Under the pieces are notes generated by a model. The model was given only the letters and a program-made list of their open reading frames with translations. It was not told where the DNA came from and ran no database searches. DNA of 64,000 bases from contig CAYMIW010000001.1 of the NCBI GenBank assembly GCA_964390725.1, positions 1 through 64,000 of the forward strand, given 5' to 3'. Origin of the DNA: JAABTH01 sp964390725. Lineage in GTDB: Bacteria; Bacillota; Dethiobacteria; DTU022. Position 1 is the stretch's first letter. The number at the start of each line of letters is the position of its first letter. The translations under genes and the position numbers were made by a program. Of this stretch, positions 8,275 through 15,682 are shown piece by piece.

Positions 8275-8853
8275 ATGCCGCCAAAGAGTAAATTTAGCAG
8301 AGAAGATATAGTAGAAGCGGCCTTCGAAATTGCTAAGGAAGAAGGATTTTCGAAAATAACTGCCCGCAGCGTAGCAAGCCGCCTTAATTCATCAGTTGCA
8401 CCGATCTACGTTAATTTCGAAACTATTGAAGAGCTGGTCCAGGCTGTGGTCCGGATGGTATTTGCCTTGTCGGAAGAGCTTTTGGCAAAGCAAAAGGGGC
8501 AAAACCTATTTAAAAAAATAGGAAGAGCCAGCCTGGCTTTTGCCAGAGATTACCCGGTATTATTCAGGGAATTGATCCTTACGCCTAACCCATATATGGC
8601 GTCATATGAGGAAACTGAAAAAGTTATGGTGGAAGCCCTCAAAGACAACAGCGAGATGAAAGACTGGACCATGGAAGAACGGAGAAGGCTGCTTTTAAAA
8701 ATGCGGATATTTCAGCTTGGGCTTTCAGCGATGGTGGCCAACGGACATGTACCATCGTGGCTTGATGAACAGGAGTTCGAAAAACTGTTAATGGAAACGG
8801 GAGATCAAATACTACTGGTTGAGCAGATTCAAAGAAAGGAAGATAAAAAATGA
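8275..8853 (+). CDS. TetR/AcrR-family transcriptional regulator
   Basis: A 192-residue repressor-type protein. The N-terminal helix-turn-helix (FSREDIVEAAFEIAKEEGFSK, then ITARSVASRLNSSVAPIYVNF, residues 8-50) is typical TetR; the rest is the ligand and dimer domain. ATG 8275 is chosen because AGGGAG (8261-8266) is 8 nt upstream; GTG 8266 and TTG 8269 are in frame but too close to it. The stop overlaps the start of the flavoprotein gene (ATGA), so the two are translated together and the regulator probably senses a substrate or product of that enzyme (inference). The operon has its own promoter and operators. Confidence 0.9.
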   Translation: MPPKSKFSREDIVEAAFEIAKEEGFSKITARSVASRLNSSVAPIYVNFETIEELVQAVVRMVFALSEELLAKQKGQNLFKKIGRASLAFARDYPVLFRELILTPNPYMASYEETEKVMVEALKDNSEMKDWTMEERRRLLLKMRIFQLGLSAMVANGHVPSWLDEQEFEKLLMETGDQILLVEQIQRKEDKK

Positions 8854-10349
8854 AAAAGATTTTAATTATTGGTGGAGGTATTGCAGGTCTCAGCGCGGGT
8901 ATTTTTGCCCAAAAGAATGGTTTTGAAAGCACCATCCTGGAGAAACACCACACCGCTGGCGGAGAATGCACTGGCTGGGATCGCCAGGGTTATCACATTG
9001 ATGGCTGTATTCACTGGCTGGTTGGGACAAAAGAAGGAACACCGATCAGGGAATTATGGGACACTGTGGGCGCTCTTGAAGGAGTAGATATTCATGAGCC
9101 GGAAAGTTTTATGGCTGTTGAACATAACGGAGTAACAGTACACTTTTACCGTGACCTTGAACATCTGAAATCGAGTTGGCTTGAAATATCACCGGAAGAT
9201 AAAGAAGCAATCGAAGAGTTTTGTGGAGATATCGGCAAATTGCATACTTTTAATTTTCCTGTTGGAAAGCCGCTGGATATGATGAGTTTTACTGAAAAGA
9301 TTAAATATATGTTTTCCATGAAAGATGTCGGCCCGATTATGCAGAAATACAGTAAACTAAGTGTGCAGAGCTTGGCAGGTAAATTTAAGCATCCGGCTCT
9401 TAAAAAAGCTCTAAATTCGTTCATGCCTGAAGGAGACTATAGTGCGATATCAATAATTTTTCCACTTGGGACCTTTACCGGTGGCCAGTCTTCTATTCCC
9501 CTGGGTGGCTCAAAAGCCCTGGCCAGACGGATGGAAGAAAAGTATCTTGTCCTGGGCGGAAACATTGAGACTTCCTGTGAAGCAGTGGAACTGGAGATTG
9601 AAGGAGATTCTGTGCAGCGGGTAACCTGCAGTAATGGTAAATCATTTAAGGCCGATTATTTTGTTGCAGCCTGTGATGCACATGTGCTCTATGAAAAGTT
9701 GCTTAATGGGCAGTACCCCGACCCGGAATTTAAAAAGAGATTCAACGACCCAAATACCTACCCTTTAGCTTCGAACATATATGTGGGAATCGGTTACGAG
9801 GGCAGTATGGAAGACATTCCCAGAACTCTTAAATTCCCTGTAGGTTCAATAAGAATTGAGCAAAATCGAAAACCAATCAAGCATTTACAGATGACTCATT
9901 ATGGTTATGAACCAGATTTTGCCCCGGCAGGCCATACTGCAGTTACCTTTGCTATCAACCAGTTTCAGCCTGAACTGGAAAAATGGGAGGAACTTGTACA
10001 AGATAGAGATGCCTATAACAAAGAGAAAAACCGCATTGGTGAAGAGGTTATCAAAGCTATGGAAACCCGTTTTCCAGAAATGGCTGGCAAACTCATACTG
10101 CTTGATGTAGCCAGCCCGCAAACTTATAATCGCTACTGCAAAGCTTATCGTGGCGCTTTTATGGCTTTTTGGCCTACTCTAAAAGGCAAACAGCTGACCC
10201 ATACCGGCCAAATTAGAGGTATAGATAATCTTGTCTTGAGCGGTCAGTGGTTGCAGCCTCCGGGAGGTTTGCCTGTTGCATTGATTACCGGTAAAGATAC
10301 AATTATGCGGCTATGTCGGAAGTTAAAAAAGGAGTTTACCACAACATAA
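8850..10349 (+). CDS. FAD-dependent oxidoreductase, phytoene desaturase (CrtI)-like
   Basis: A 499-residue flavoprotein with an N-terminal dinucleotide fold IIGGGIAGLSAGIFAQKNG, then EKHHTAGGECTGWDRQGY, and a C-terminal FAD contact segment (SGQWLQPPGGLPVALITGKD). This matches the CrtI/carotenoid isomerase-like NAD(P)/FAD oxidoreductase group found widely in anaerobes without other carotenoid genes. The substrate is unknown, and no carotenoid synthesis gene is nearby. It overlaps tetR by 4 bp and is likely controlled by it. There are no transmembrane segments, but these enzymes often act on lipids at the membrane. Confidence 0.85.
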   Translation: MKKILIIGGGIAGLSAGIFAQKNGFESTILEKHHTAGGECTGWDRQGYHIDGCIHWLVGTKEGTPIRELWDTVGALEGVDIHEPESFMAVEHNGVTVHFYRDLEHLKSSWLEISPEDKEAIEEFCGDIGKLHTFNFPVGKPLDMMSFTEKIKYMFSMKDVGPIMQKYSKLSVQSLAGKFKHPALKKALNSFMPEGDYSAISIIFPLGTFTGGQSSIPLGGSKALARRMEEKYLVLGGNIETSCEAVELEIEGDSVQRVTCSNGKSFKADYFVAACDAHVLYEKLLNGQYPDPEFKKRFNDPNTYPLASNIYVGIGYEGSMEDIPRTLKFPVGSIRIEQNRKPIKHLQMTHYGYEPDFAPAGHTAVTFAINQFQPELEKWEELVQDRDAYNKEKNRIGEEVIKAMETRFPEMAGKLILLDVASPQTYNRYCKAYRGAFMAFWPTLKGKQLTHTGQIRGIDNLVLSGQWLQPPGGLPVALITGKDTIMRLCRKLKKEFTTT

Positions 10350-10430
10350 ATAAAGCGGTATTTTTACTGATAAAAATGTAAATCAGTAATGGCATATTAG
10401 TGAAGTAATTAAAGTGAATGTAGTAAATAA

Positions 10431-10565
10431 TTATAAGGATTGTATTGTCATGAATAAATTAGTGAAAGCAGTAGTATTCTGCCTGATTTTCTTCCTGGCA
10501 GCGCCAATCATTCTGGCCAGGGTGGAGCCTGCCGGTCCGGCTCCAACAATAAGCACATCATACAA
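10431..10565 (-). pseudogene. N-terminal fragment of a geranylgeranyl reductase-family flavoprotein
   Basis: On the minus strand, CCTCC at 10575-10579 (GGAGG) is followed 9 nt later by TTG 10565 and codons for Y-D-V-L-I-V-G-A-G-P-A-G-S-T-L-A-R-M-I-G, an FAD Rossmann start. The frame then loses similarity and stops at 10431 after 44 codons. The complete relative at 53283-54341 begins the same way (TTG start, GGAGG at the same 9-nt distance, FDVIIMGAGPAGATLARMI). This is best read as the left-over 5' end of a duplicated or deleted gene. Confidence 0.65.
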
Positions 10566-10590
10566 AGCAATTAACCTCCGATCAAAATGA

Positions 10591-10977
10591 AATCTCATAT
10601 TTACTTTTACTACGAGTGTTAATCACCTGCGCAATTTTATTAATCAGCTTTTTTGCATTAATTAGTATTATATTACGGTTTGCATAGTCTCCTGAAAGAT
10701 TTTGGCAGGAATTATTAATAACCTTATTTAGGATTTGCACCTGTATTAAAATCATATGGGGAAAGTGTAGGAGGAAATTGCATAGAAAAATTGGGATCAG
10801 TTTTTGCAACCCAACAAATTACAAGACAGTCAAAACTGTTCGATCATTCTATCCCCGGTTGTATAAAGAAATAACTGGCCTGGTATTTATAATAGAGGAT
10901 TTGAAAGATCATTAGCCAATCAGCAAATAAAACGGGTTATTAGATTTTCAGGCAGCTTAAATAGCCTGTGAACTGGG
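10591..10977. other. Intergenic stretch without a supported gene
   Basis: About 390 AT-rich bases between the flavoprotein fragment and the HPP gene. Short frames on both strands lack ribosome sites and motifs. No clear hairpin or repeat is seen. Confidence 0.5.
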
Positions 10978-10986
10978 GTGAGAATT

Positions 10987-11514
10987 TTGAAGCGTAGTGG
11001 TAAAGACGATTTTAGCCTGGCATATAATGAAAAAGAAAAAGATATTTATTTAATCAGTAAAAATCTTAGGGAGCGGTGGGTTAATTATGTATGGCAAAGT
11101 GCAGCTGCCGGCATAATAACTATTATAGTCCTTTACATATTTTTTGAGTTAATTGCCCTGATTATCCTGGCTGGTGTGGGCTCAACAATTTTTACAATTT
11201 TTGCTTTGCCATTTAACAGAACAGCCAATACCAGAAATATTATTGGTTCGTATCTTATATGCATTGTTGTAGGCCTCTTTTGTATTTATATAACAAACCC
11301 CAGCTTGAGCGGGGGCGCAGCTATTGGCATATCAACTTTTCTAATGGTTATTACTGATACAGAGCATCCACCCGCTGCGGGGGTAGCTCTTGGTTTGTCC
11401 ATGGCTAATAGTATTGATGATGCTTATGGAGGGGTAATTTTTGCTTTCATCGGAGCTCTGATTGCAGTTTTCTTAAGGCGTATTTTATTGCCCTGGCTTA
11501 AAAATTTAATCTAA
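10987..11514 (+). CDS. HPP-family membrane protein
   Basis: A 175-residue integral membrane protein with about four transmembrane segments after a charged N-terminus. The diagnostic HPP motif occurs as TDTEHPPAAGVALGLS near residue 127. HPP proteins are proposed anion (nitrite) transport components in some organisms, but the family is mostly uncharacterised, so no substrate is assigned. TTG 10987 is preferred since GGGGTGA lies 5-6 nt upstream; GTG 10978 is the alternative. There are no operon partners: the next gene downstream is broken. Confidence 0.8.
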   Translation: MKRSGKDDFSLAYNEKEKDIYLISKNLRERWVNYVWQSAAAGIITIIVLYIFFELIALIILAGVGSTIFTIFALPFNRTANTRNIIGSYLICIVVGLFCIYITNPSLSGGAAIGISTFLMVITDTEHPPAAGVALGLSMANSIDDAYGGVIFAFIGALIAVFLRRILLPWLKNLI

Positions 11515-11605
11515 GCAGTTATTTAGCAATAGATAGCTCTTTAGCCCCCTAAATAGTTTGGACAGTTAGTCTAAATCTGTTAATCTTTTAAGGGGAGGAT
11601 TAGAT

Positions 11606-12217
11606 ATGAATTACTTTAAAGTTCTTGGCAGTATTTTCGGTCTGGCCGCACTCCTGAAGCCATTTTACATGCACCTGCTGCCCTGGGATGAAAAAAGCTT
11701 TATTGAAAATTCTATAGTGAAAAGCGTCCGCCCTATATCGTGGCCATCGCCCTGTTCGGTCTTGGCTTGGTCGCGTTAACCTGGTATATGCATTTCACCC
11801 TTGGCATTGCCAACTCAATCTATTTAACGGTCTTGTTTTCACTGACTGCGATCAAGGCTGTGGTTTTACTTCTGGATTACCAGAAGTTTCAAATTAGGTT
11901 GCTGGAACTAATCCTGGTTGTCATTCTCGGTTTGCTGGCCAGTCTGCCGGCAATTGTTGCCTGCCTGTTGATTGATTTAATCCGGCCATATCTGAACTGG
12001 GATAATCCCCAGAAGTCAATCAAACAGAACATCAATGTGGTTTTGGCTATGTTTGTCGGTTGATAATATTGATAGCCAGCCTATCACTCATACGCCTGAA
12101 GATAAACCGGAAATCGTCGATTGCCAAAAGCTGATTGAACTAGCCGAAGCGCTCAACAACTTGATCCGGAAGCTCTAACTGGTTAAAGATGAACAGAAAC
12201 TAAAGAAAGAAGGTTAA
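11606..12217 (+). pseudogene. Small membrane protein gene disrupted by two frameshifts and a stop
   Basis: AGGGGAGGAT precedes ATG 11606, which starts MNYFKVLGSIFGLAALLKPF. Near 11706-11709 (GAAAATTC) the frame shifts: restoring one A gives SFIEKFYSEKRPPYIVAIAL, which runs smoothly into the downstream frame with three hydrophobic segments (to 12060). A second shift near GTCGGTTGAT (about 12056) joins a charged tail (SVDNIDSQPITH to LNNLIRKL), and an in-frame TAA at 12176-12178 is followed by LVKDEQKLKKEG before a final TAA at 12215. Both shifts are at homopolymers, so they may be sequencing errors or true decay; the internal stop favours decay. I do not recognise the family. Confidence 0.7.
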
Positions 12218-12355
12218 ATGATGCAATTCATAGGTTTATTAGCTCCAATCGCTTTTGTATTTGCTTTAGCTGCCCTGGCACAAATTGGAGCGCTTAAGAA
12301 AGAAATTGCCGTAATGAAAGCAGAGCTTGCTGATCTTAAAAATAGCCGGGAATAG
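12218..12355 (+). CDS. 45-residue single-pass membrane protein
   Basis: A small protein beginning MMQFIGLLAPIAFVFALAALAQ (one transmembrane helix) followed by a charged, heptad-like helix KKEIAVMKAELADLKN. AGAAGG is just upstream of the two tandem ATG codons (12218, 12221). It begins directly after the stop of the broken gene, so they once formed an operon. Its layout (short helix plus coiled coil) suggests a small partner or regulator of a membrane complex, but function is unknown. Its intact state beside a broken neighbour is notable. Confidence 0.6.
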   Translation: MMQFIGLLAPIAFVFALAALAQIGALKKEIAVMKAELADLKNSRE

Positions 12356-12379
12356 TGGTTAATACCTGCTATATCCCGG
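12346..12379 (+). other. Stem-loop at the end of the small membrane gene
   Basis: CCGGGAATAG (12346-12355, overlapping the stop codon) pairs with CTATATCCCGG (12369-12379) with a single bulge. No T run follows, so a rho-independent terminator role is doubtful. Confidence 0.4.
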
Positions 12380-12457
12380 GTGGTTGACACAAATATTATA
12401 TCTGCTTTACTCTCTTATTATTTACACCAATGCTGTTAACTTGAACCTGTAGCGAAT

Positions 12458-13465
12458 TTAATGGTTAACCCGGTGCCGAAAGGCTTTAACCAGGTTAACT
12501 AAAGCATCGAGCAGCAAAGCGAAGGCAACTACTGCTATTAATCCATTTATAATGCCACCCCATAGGGTCAATGGCTCAATATCAGGTGGTATTATCCCAA
12601 TATCGGTCCAATATGCAAAAAATTTATCATTCCAAAGCCCGGAACTGCGAATAAAAATCAAGAACAGGCTGAATGAAATAGCATTAAAAAAGAGATTTGC
12701 TGCAGCTAACCCTATAGTCCATTTGCCTAGCGCCAGCTTAAGCAGTTCCTTTAATGCTCCGATTGCCAACATTATATTTACCAAAGGTAATAGCGAACGA
12801 AAAACAACATGGTTAAATAAAGGTATAACAGTGGTAATACCTTCATCATTGAAGTTATAGATACCAATTAGATGTTCCGCATAGTTAAATAAAATTACTG
12901 CCATTATTGTAAATAAGAGCCCTGCAATTGCTTCAGCTGGTTTAATAACGGTTTCCATGGCAGGCAATGCCGGCAATTTACCGGTATCCCACTTGTCGCC
13001 TTCTTTAAACTCTTTGCCCAGCGATACTTCATAGTGTTCAAAAATAGCAAATATAATTGTTACCCAGGCAATAGCCTGAAAAAGAGCACCGAAAAGCGAA
13101 CCGAGGTAACCTCCAATCAGCTCGCCAATGCTTTGCGGAGGATCTACAACAAACCCTATTGTAATAGCTAGCGTAATGCCAAATGCTACGGCAGCAATTA
13201 CAATTTTTAAAACAAAGAGGTATGTATCATAATTCTGGGGGCCTATTAGGTATTTTTTGGCCATTCGGTAACTATCGGCCAGCAAAGCTGGATCACCAAG
13301 TTCAGTCAGCACCGCATCAATATCTGCTTCTGAAGGGTTTACTTCGCCTGCTCGATCGGCTAGCATATCCTCGATTAAGCTACGTAACTCTTGCTCAATG
13401 TCCTTTCGTTGTTTTTCAGGTAATTTTCTGGTCACAGCATAAATATATCTCTCCACTTTTTCCAT
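12458..13465 (-). CDS. HAAS-domain membrane protein
   Basis: A 335-residue protein. Residues 1-75 form the helical HAAS/DUF1700-like module (EKVERYIYAVTRKLPEKQRKDIEQELRSLIEDM, then a segment ending DIDAVLTELGDPALLADSYR). About six transmembrane segments follow. In this family the HAAS module accompanies PadR regulators, and the pair is thought to form a signalling unit. Here the padR gene ends only 3 nt upstream, and both share one promoter. The signal or cargo handled by the membrane part is unknown. ATG 13465 has AGGAG about 8 nt upstream (minus strand), inside the end of padR. Confidence 0.8.
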   Translation of the reverse strand: MEKVERYIYAVTRKLPEKQRKDIEQELRSLIEDMLADRAGEVNPSEADIDAVLTELGDPALLADSYRMAKKYLIGPQNYDTYLFVLKIVIAAVAFGITLAITIGFVVDPPQSIGELIGGYLGSLFGALFQAIAWVTIIFAIFEHYEVSLGKEFKEGDKWDTGKLPALPAMETVIKPAEAIAGLLFTIMAVILFNYAEHLIGIYNFNDEGITTVIPLFNHVVFRSLLPLVNIMLAIGALKELLKLALGKWTIGLAAANLFFNAISFSLFLIFIRSSGLWNDKFFAYWTDIGIIPPDIEPLTLWGGIINGLIAVVAFALLLDALVNLVKAFRHRVNH

Positions 13466-13468
13466 TTT

Positions 13469-13816
13469 TCAGGACTCCTTTCCACTTTCAGTCAGGCCAT
13501 CAATACTTGCTGATAAAATTTTCCACTCTTCCAATAGTCGCTTGTAGAGTTCTTTACCCTGCGTGCTAACCCTATAATATTTACGGGGTCGGCTTTCACT
13601 TGTATCCCAACTGCTCTCGAGCAAACCTTGTTTTTCAAGCCGCCTTAGCAGAGGATAGAGAGTTCCTGGTTCAACAGTCAGGCCATTATTTTCCAGTATT
13701 TGTACCAGAGAGTAACCATATTCTGATCTGTCAAGCCTGCTCATAACAGCTAAAATTATTGCTCCCCTCCGCATTTCAAGGACCAGGCTGTTTAAGAGCT
13801 CTTTGTTATAGCTCAA
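13469..13816 (-). CDS. PadR-family transcriptional regulator
   Basis: A 115-residue winged-helix regulator: LEMRRGAIILAVMSRLDRSEYGYSLVQILE, then VEPGTLYPLLRRLEKQGLLES and RKYYRVSTQGKELYK are standard PadR motifs for the recognition helix and wing. The start is TTG 13816, since GAGGTGATC lies just upstream; the frame continues 18 codons further but through the promoter. It heads a two-gene unit with the HAAS membrane protein and probably represses itself through the inverted repeat at 13830-13849. Confidence 0.9.
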   Translation of the reverse strand: MSYNKELLNSLVLEMRRGAIILAVMSRLDRSEYGYSLVQILENNGLTVEPGTLYPLLRRLEKQGLLESSWDTSESRPRKYYRVSTQGKELYKRLLEEWKILSASIDGLTESGKES

Positions 13817-13829
13817 AAAGATCACCTCG

Positions 13830-13864
13830 GTTACATTATACTGTGTAACGCACACTAATGTCAA
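13830..13864 (-). promoter_or_regulatory. padR promoter with PadR-type operator
   Basis: On the minus strand TTGACA (13864-13859), an 18-nt spacer and TATAAT (13840-13835). A perfect inverted repeat GTTACA-N8-TGTAAC (13830-13849) covers the -10 box, with the arm spacing usual for PadR sites (ATGT-N8-ACAT-like). Confidence 0.75.
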
Positions 13865-13917
13865 TAACACAATATATGCTTAATATTGTTTTTCCAACTA
13901 AACAATAATAGTTTTGG

Positions 13918-13956
13918 CTATTGACATATAATCATGTAGTAGTATAATGTCAATAG
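13918..13956 (+). promoter_or_regulatory. Promoter embedded in a 10-bp inverted repeat
   Basis: TTGACA (13921-13926), a 16-nt spacer and TATAAT (13943-13948). The whole promoter is framed by perfect arms CTATTGACAT (13918-13927) and ATGTCAATAG (13947-13956) with a 19-nt loop. It points to the cupin/permease genes about 225 bp downstream and is divergent from padR. The symmetry could be an operator or an accident of the boxes. Confidence 0.6.
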
Positions 13957-14177
13957 TGTTATTAAGCTTATAGTAAAATCCAGGTATCAGACCAGGCTGC
14001 GGAGACCTGGCCTGTGAAGTATGTTCTCGTAATCCTGCAAAAGAGGAATGCCTGAATATACAGGCAATAACAATACGACGATGCAGAGTTGCTCAGAATA
14101 TATTTATTATTTATGAGAAGATTTATGGATAGCTATGAACATGTCTGATATTGCTTTAAAAAACTGGAGGTGTTTTT
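13957..14177 (+). other. Long 5' leader with several hairpins, possible regulatory RNA
   Basis: About 220 bases lie between the promoter and the cupin start. CCAGG (near 13993) pairs with CCTGG (near 14007), with flanking bases adding further pairs, and TGCCTG-AATATA-CAGGCA forms a second hairpin near 14050-14068. No known riboswitch consensus was recognised. GGAGG at 14166-14170 is the ribosome site. Confidence 0.35.
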
Positions 14178-14480
14178 TTGCAGCATCTGGATTTGAATAA
14201 ACTACAGGAGTTTGCCGCGGCCGGATTTGTGAAAAAAGAGTTAGTTGTAACTGATAATTTTAAACTCTTATTAATATGTTTTGAGCCTGGCCAGGCTGTA
14301 GAACCCTGCGTGATGAGCCGCAATACTGCCTTTTATGTAGTTGCAGGCAGGGGCATAATTACTGAAGGTGGGGAAAAAGCCGAGGTTTCAAAAGGTTCAA
14401 TCATATTGATAGAGCCGGAGCTTGAAAGACAAATAAAAGCAGAGAGTAAAATGACCGTTTTAGCTATTCAATACAGCTGA
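14178..14480 (+). CDS. Small cupin-like protein
   Basis: A 100-residue single-domain beta-barrel protein. The pattern CFEPGQAVEPC, then AFYVVAGRGIITEGGEKAEVSKGSIILIEP follows the cupin fold, but the metal-binding His residues of classic cupins are missing, so it may bind a ligand rather than a metal. It starts at TTG 14178, 7 nt after GGAGG. It is followed at 30 nt by two permease genes and shares their promoter; small cupins often accompany transporters as sensors or helper proteins (inference). Confidence 0.65.
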   Translation: MQHLDLNKLQEFAAAGFVKKELVVTDNFKLLLICFEPGQAVEPCVMSRNTAFYVVAGRGIITEGGEKAEVSKGSIILIEPELERQIKAESKMTVLAIQYS

Positions 14481-14509
14481 AAGGGGTAGCCAGGAAAGAA
14501 GGGACTATT

Positions 14510-14992
14510 ATGACAACAATTATGGTTATTTACAGCCTTTTGGCTATTTGCCTGGTTTGGTCCTTGTTGAAAAGCCGGAAAAAGACCAAGCAGTCTTTTA
14601 TAGTTGCTGCCAGGGCACTATGGAAGATGGCTCCCGGTTTGCTGGCCATTGTTGGAGTAGTGGGCTTAATTCTGGGTTTATTGCCGCCAGAAATAATCGC
14701 ACGGCTTGTCGGAGAAGAGGCAGGTTTTCTGGCCGCTACCACAGCAGCTATCCTGGGAGCGATTACATTGATCCCTGCATTAATCTCGTTTCCCCTGGCT
14801 GCTTCACTGCTCAGGTCAGGAGCTACGGTAACCACCATAGCTGCGTTTATCACCACCCTGGTAATGGTTGGCTTTGTCACAGCCCCGATGGAAATTAAAG
14901 CCCTGGGCAGAAAGTTTACCTTACTGCGAAATGGTCTGAGTTTTATTGCTGCCCTGGTTATAGCCGGGTTGATGGGAGTGGTTTTAGGGTGA
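14510..14992 (+). CDS. Permease half, YraQ/ArsP (UPF0718)-like, first subunit
   Basis: A 160-residue membrane protein with four or five transmembrane segments, including GLLAIVGVVGLILGLLPPEI and the loop LISFPLAASLLRSGAT, which resembles the ArsP/YraQ permease core. It is about half the size of a full UPF0718 protein, and the next gene, overlapping by 4 bp (GTGA), supplies a second similar half. Together they probably form a heteromeric transporter; related proteins export organoarsenicals or are of unknown function. The substrate is undetermined. Confidence 0.65.
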   Translation: MTTIMVIYSLLAICLVWSLLKSRKKTKQSFIVAARALWKMAPGLLAIVGVVGLILGLLPPEIIARLVGEEAGFLAATTAAILGAITLIPALISFPLAASLLRSGATVTTIAAFITTLVMVGFVTAPMEIKALGRKFTLLRNGLSFIAALVIAGLMGVVLG

Positions 14993-15519
14993 GCTTATTT
15001 AAAAAATTCAAGGCACCTCTGCTACTGGTTCTTGTTTATGTAGCCCTGGCAATGTGGTGGCCCGAAGTTTCCGGACGCTCAACAAAAGTTGCTTTTGATT
15101 ACCTGCAGGAGATGATCTTGATTATCCCCCCGGTATTTGTTCTGATGGGTTTGCTTGAAGTTTGGGTGCCTAAAGAAACAATTAAAAAGCTGATTGGTGC
15201 AGGTTCAGGCTTAAAAGGATTATTCTTTTCCTTTTTGATGGGTACTTTACCTACTGGTCCGCTCTATGTTGCTTTTCCTATGGCAGGAACATTGCTGCAA
15301 AAAGGAGCAAAGATCTCAAATATTGTGATCTTTCTGGGTGCCTGGGCAGCGATCAAAATCCCCCAGCTATTGGTAGAAGCAGAATTTCTCGGACTTTCTT
15401 TTACAGCACTACGGTTTGGATTAACCCTGACTGCAGTAATTGTAATTGGTCTTATTATGGAAAGGTTGATTAAATCGGAAGATCTGCCAGAAATACAAGA
15501 GCAAAGGGAAGGCAGGTAA
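14989..15519 (+). CDS. Permease half, YraQ/ArsP (UPF0718)-like, second subunit
   Basis: A 176-residue membrane protein with about five transmembrane segments. MEVWVP-type text (LMGLLEVWVPKETIKKLIGAG) and the conserved loop GTLPTGPLYVAFPMAGTLLQKGA match the YraQ/ArsP permease core and mirror the SFPLAASLLRSGA loop of the first subunit. The start GTG 14989 overlaps the previous stop. The charged C-terminal tail is cytosolic. It is the last gene of the three-gene unit. Confidence 0.65.
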   Translation: MSLFKKFKAPLLLVLVYVALAMWWPEVSGRSTKVAFDYLQEMILIIPPVFVLMGLLEVWVPKETIKKLIGAGSGLKGLFFSFLMGTLPTGPLYVAFPMAGTLLQKGAKISNIVIFLGAWAAIKIPQLLVEAEFLGLSFTALRFGLTLTAVIVIGLIMERLIKSEDLPEIQEQREGR

Positions 15520-15682
15520 AACAAGTAATCGGTTTTTTTCTGATATATCGATTGACATACTATATCATTTCACTGTTTATTATATCCTGATAATTTATGC
15601 TTTTACTATAACCAAAACTAAATAGTTGCAAGGATTTTTTTAGTTCTCAATATAGCAATGAGGTTAAGTCTTGAATGTAACG

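Noticed and set aside
10450..10590. 46-codon plus-strand frame with a signal-peptide-like start
   Set aside because: It is the complement of the FAD Rossmann fragment on the minus strand, which matches a known family motif and has a good ribosome site.
10582..10809. 75-codon minus-strand frame
   Set aside because: AT-rich composition, no ribosome site, no motif.
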